A DNA stretch of 64,000 bases from Gnetum montanum (Eukaryota > Streptophyta > Gnetopsida > Gnetales > Gnetaceae): positions 60,822 through 124,821 of the forward strand of contig MNCI01025588.1 in assembly GCA_015680685.1 (NCBI GenBank), read 5' to 3'. The notes beneath the pieces were generated by a model. That model saw only the letters and a program-made list of their open reading frames with translations. It did not search any database and was not told where the DNA came from. Of the stretch, positions 62,650 through 64,000 are shown one piece after another. Position 1 is the stretch's first letter. Each line of letters begins with the position of its first letter. Made by a program: the position numbers and the translations under genes.

Positions 62650-63195
62650 NGGTGGCTCTTAGTGTGGAGAAACTGAGGGACCTTGCTTTTTGGCCATTTC
62701 TTGTCATCTCTGGCCATGCATGTGGATCTCTGAGGCTGCTAATGTCGACTGCTGATGGTTAGTGTCAAGACTTGGTCATTTCAAGGGTTGTTAAGTGGTT
62801 TTTTGGTGTCTCCCCTTCTTCCACATGGGGGGTATTGTGCTCAACATGGAGAATTGGGGGGCAAGGGTTTTTGTCTTTTCATGGTTGATTTTGGCAGGTC
62901 TGAGGGTCTTAGGATGTGTAAATGGGGTTCTAGCACATACACTAGGCTTTCCGGTTTCTATTTAAGGTTTCTAGGGGTTTTTCTAGAGTCTCCCCAAGGT
63001 TTCCCCCTCTCTTCCACGCTGGCCAACGTGGAAGAGGTGGCTCCCAACATGGAGGGACCAAGGGACTTTAGTTTTTACCATTTTTTGGCAATTTTGGCTA
63101 CGCATGTATGTCTATAGGGCTACTGGTGTTGATCATCGATGCTTAGGGTCAAAATCTAGCCATTTTAAGGGCTCTGAGAGGGTTTTTGGGCTCCT

Positions 63196-63238
<43 letters not shown>

Positions 63239-63960
63239 NGGTGGGATGCTCAGTGTGGATAATGTCCCCCTCAACGTGGAGAACCAAGAGGAGGCAATTT
63301 TGGTCATTTGAGATGACGTCCGAAAGTCTGGTGGCTTTCAAAAGGGTTGGGTTGCTTCCAGAAGTTAAATTACATGCAAACTTCCACAATTTTGGCTTCC
63401 CCCCTTCCATCCACGCTAGGACTAGGATGCTCAACATGGAAGAGGTCTCCCCCAGCATGGAAGAACCAAGAAAGTTAGATCTAGGCTAGTTCGACATCCA
63501 ATTGACCATGCATGTAAGCCTTCAGGGTTGCCGATGTTGATGGTCAATACTAGGTGCCAAGATCCACCAGTTTGAAAGCTCCTAGGTACCTCATGCAGTC
63601 TTCCCCTTTTCTTCCACACTGGGCATGATGACCCCATTGTGGATGAGAGGGGGATGGTAGTTTCATGCCATTTTTGAGTATTTTGAGGTCTTTGGAAGCT
63701 TCAAAGGGTTCCGATAGGGTCTAGGGGTCACCAGGCTTTGAGAAATGGTTACTAGTAGTCAATTCAGGTCATTTTAGCTTCCCCCCATCTATATCCATGC
63801 TAAGGGTGAGATGCTCAGTGTGGATGAGGCTTCCACTAGCATGAAAACACCAAATCCTAGGTTTCGACTATGTTTGGTGAGGTTCTAAGGCTACTAGGGG
63901 TGCTTGTAGGGGTTCTAGGTCATGTGAGACCACTTTGGCGGTCAAACTTGGGCTAGATGG
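61030..63960. repeat. Degenerate tandem array, ~195-bp half-units in ~395-bp dimers, C-tract plus dyad
   Basis: About 15 C-tract/dyad blocks lie near 61039, 61247, 61449, 61645, 61820, 62011, 62206, 62413, 62592, 62808, 62990, 63190, 63398, 63600 and 63778, spacing 175-216. Each block is a C-run, then TTCCACG(C/T)TG, then CAACGTGGAAG, a short palindrome (best copy 63012-63034), often ending in GGGG. Alternate units share GACCATGCATG at about 61917, 62319, 62713, 63099 and 63503, spacing 386-404, so the real repeat is a dimer. No coding. The reading frames through it, including proline runs, are by-products of the C-tracts. Confidence 0.8.
62208..62236. other. C homopolymer ending in N (also 62608-62650 and 63198-63239)
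   Basis: Three long C-runs of the array end in a single N, at 62236, 62650 and 63239, and the window itself ends in a T-run followed by a G-run (63970-64000). These are most likely places where sequencing or assembly failed inside the C-tracts. The true lengths are unknown. Confidence 0.85.
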
Positions 63961-64000
63961 GTGTTTTTGGTTTTTTTTTTTTGGGGGGGGGGGGGGGGGG

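Noticed and set aside
62562-62762. Proline-rich protein
   Set aside because: The proline run is a C homopolymer with an N in a tandem repeat, not coding sequence.
61151-63637. Several 60-120 codon open stretches on both strands
   Set aside because: They follow the period of the tandem array and have no consistent frame or start.
1-64000. CRISPR arrays, operons, ribosome-binding sites or rRNA
   Set aside because: Nothing of this kind was seen; split genes and retrotransposons show the DNA is plant nuclear.

Overview
This is nuclear DNA from a seed plant. It carries two plant genes split by many GT-AG introns, and most of the remaining sequence is decayed plant retrotransposons (Ty3/gypsy, Ty1/copia, LINE). 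Both genes encode proteins with typical plastid-type relatives. Introns of several kilobases filled with old, stop-ridden elements suggest a large, slowly purged genome, such as a gymnosperm or an early-diverging angiosperm. The species cannot be fixed from the sequence alone.

Layout. (1) 1-22,400 is a nest of related Ty3/gypsy elements of the Athila/Tat type with a tRNA-Asp-like primer site. An old plus-strand copy, E1 (1-2312, resuming 12212-12348), was interrupted by plus-strand element A (2313-12211) and minus-strand element B (12349-19861). Next come more LTR pieces, a perfect 432-bp inverted repeat bounded by Ns (probably an assembly artefact), and the 3' end of a sister LTR subfamily (20487-21835). 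(2) 23,300-33,695 is a complete plus-strand gene for plastidial monofunctional aspartokinase: 13 coding exons, 563 residues, and a probable leader intron. (3) 35,117-59,377 and beyond is a minus-strand gene for the plastid serine protease DEG2. Its last 18 exons (487 residues plus stop) are here and the N-terminus lies off the right end. Its introns hold a truncated copia element (37570-41470), a complete copia element with LTRs and target-site duplication (43611-48645), a 5'-truncated LINE (50290-53565) and a Ty3/gypsy pol fragment (56150-58262). (4) 59,850-60,410 is a minus-strand gypsy fragment, which lies within or upstream of DEG2. (5) 61,000-63,960 is a degenerate tandem array with a half-unit near 195 bp and a higher-order period near 395 bp. 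Each half-unit carries a C-tract followed by a short dyad; single Ns follow several long C homopolymers.

The two genes are tail to tail with about 1.4 kb between stop codons. They do not share a pathway: aspartokinase commits aspartate to Lys/Thr/Met/Ile synthesis, while DEG2 is a stromal-side chloroplast protease. All exon boundaries were read by eye from splice signals and reading-frame continuity, and every junction keeps frame.
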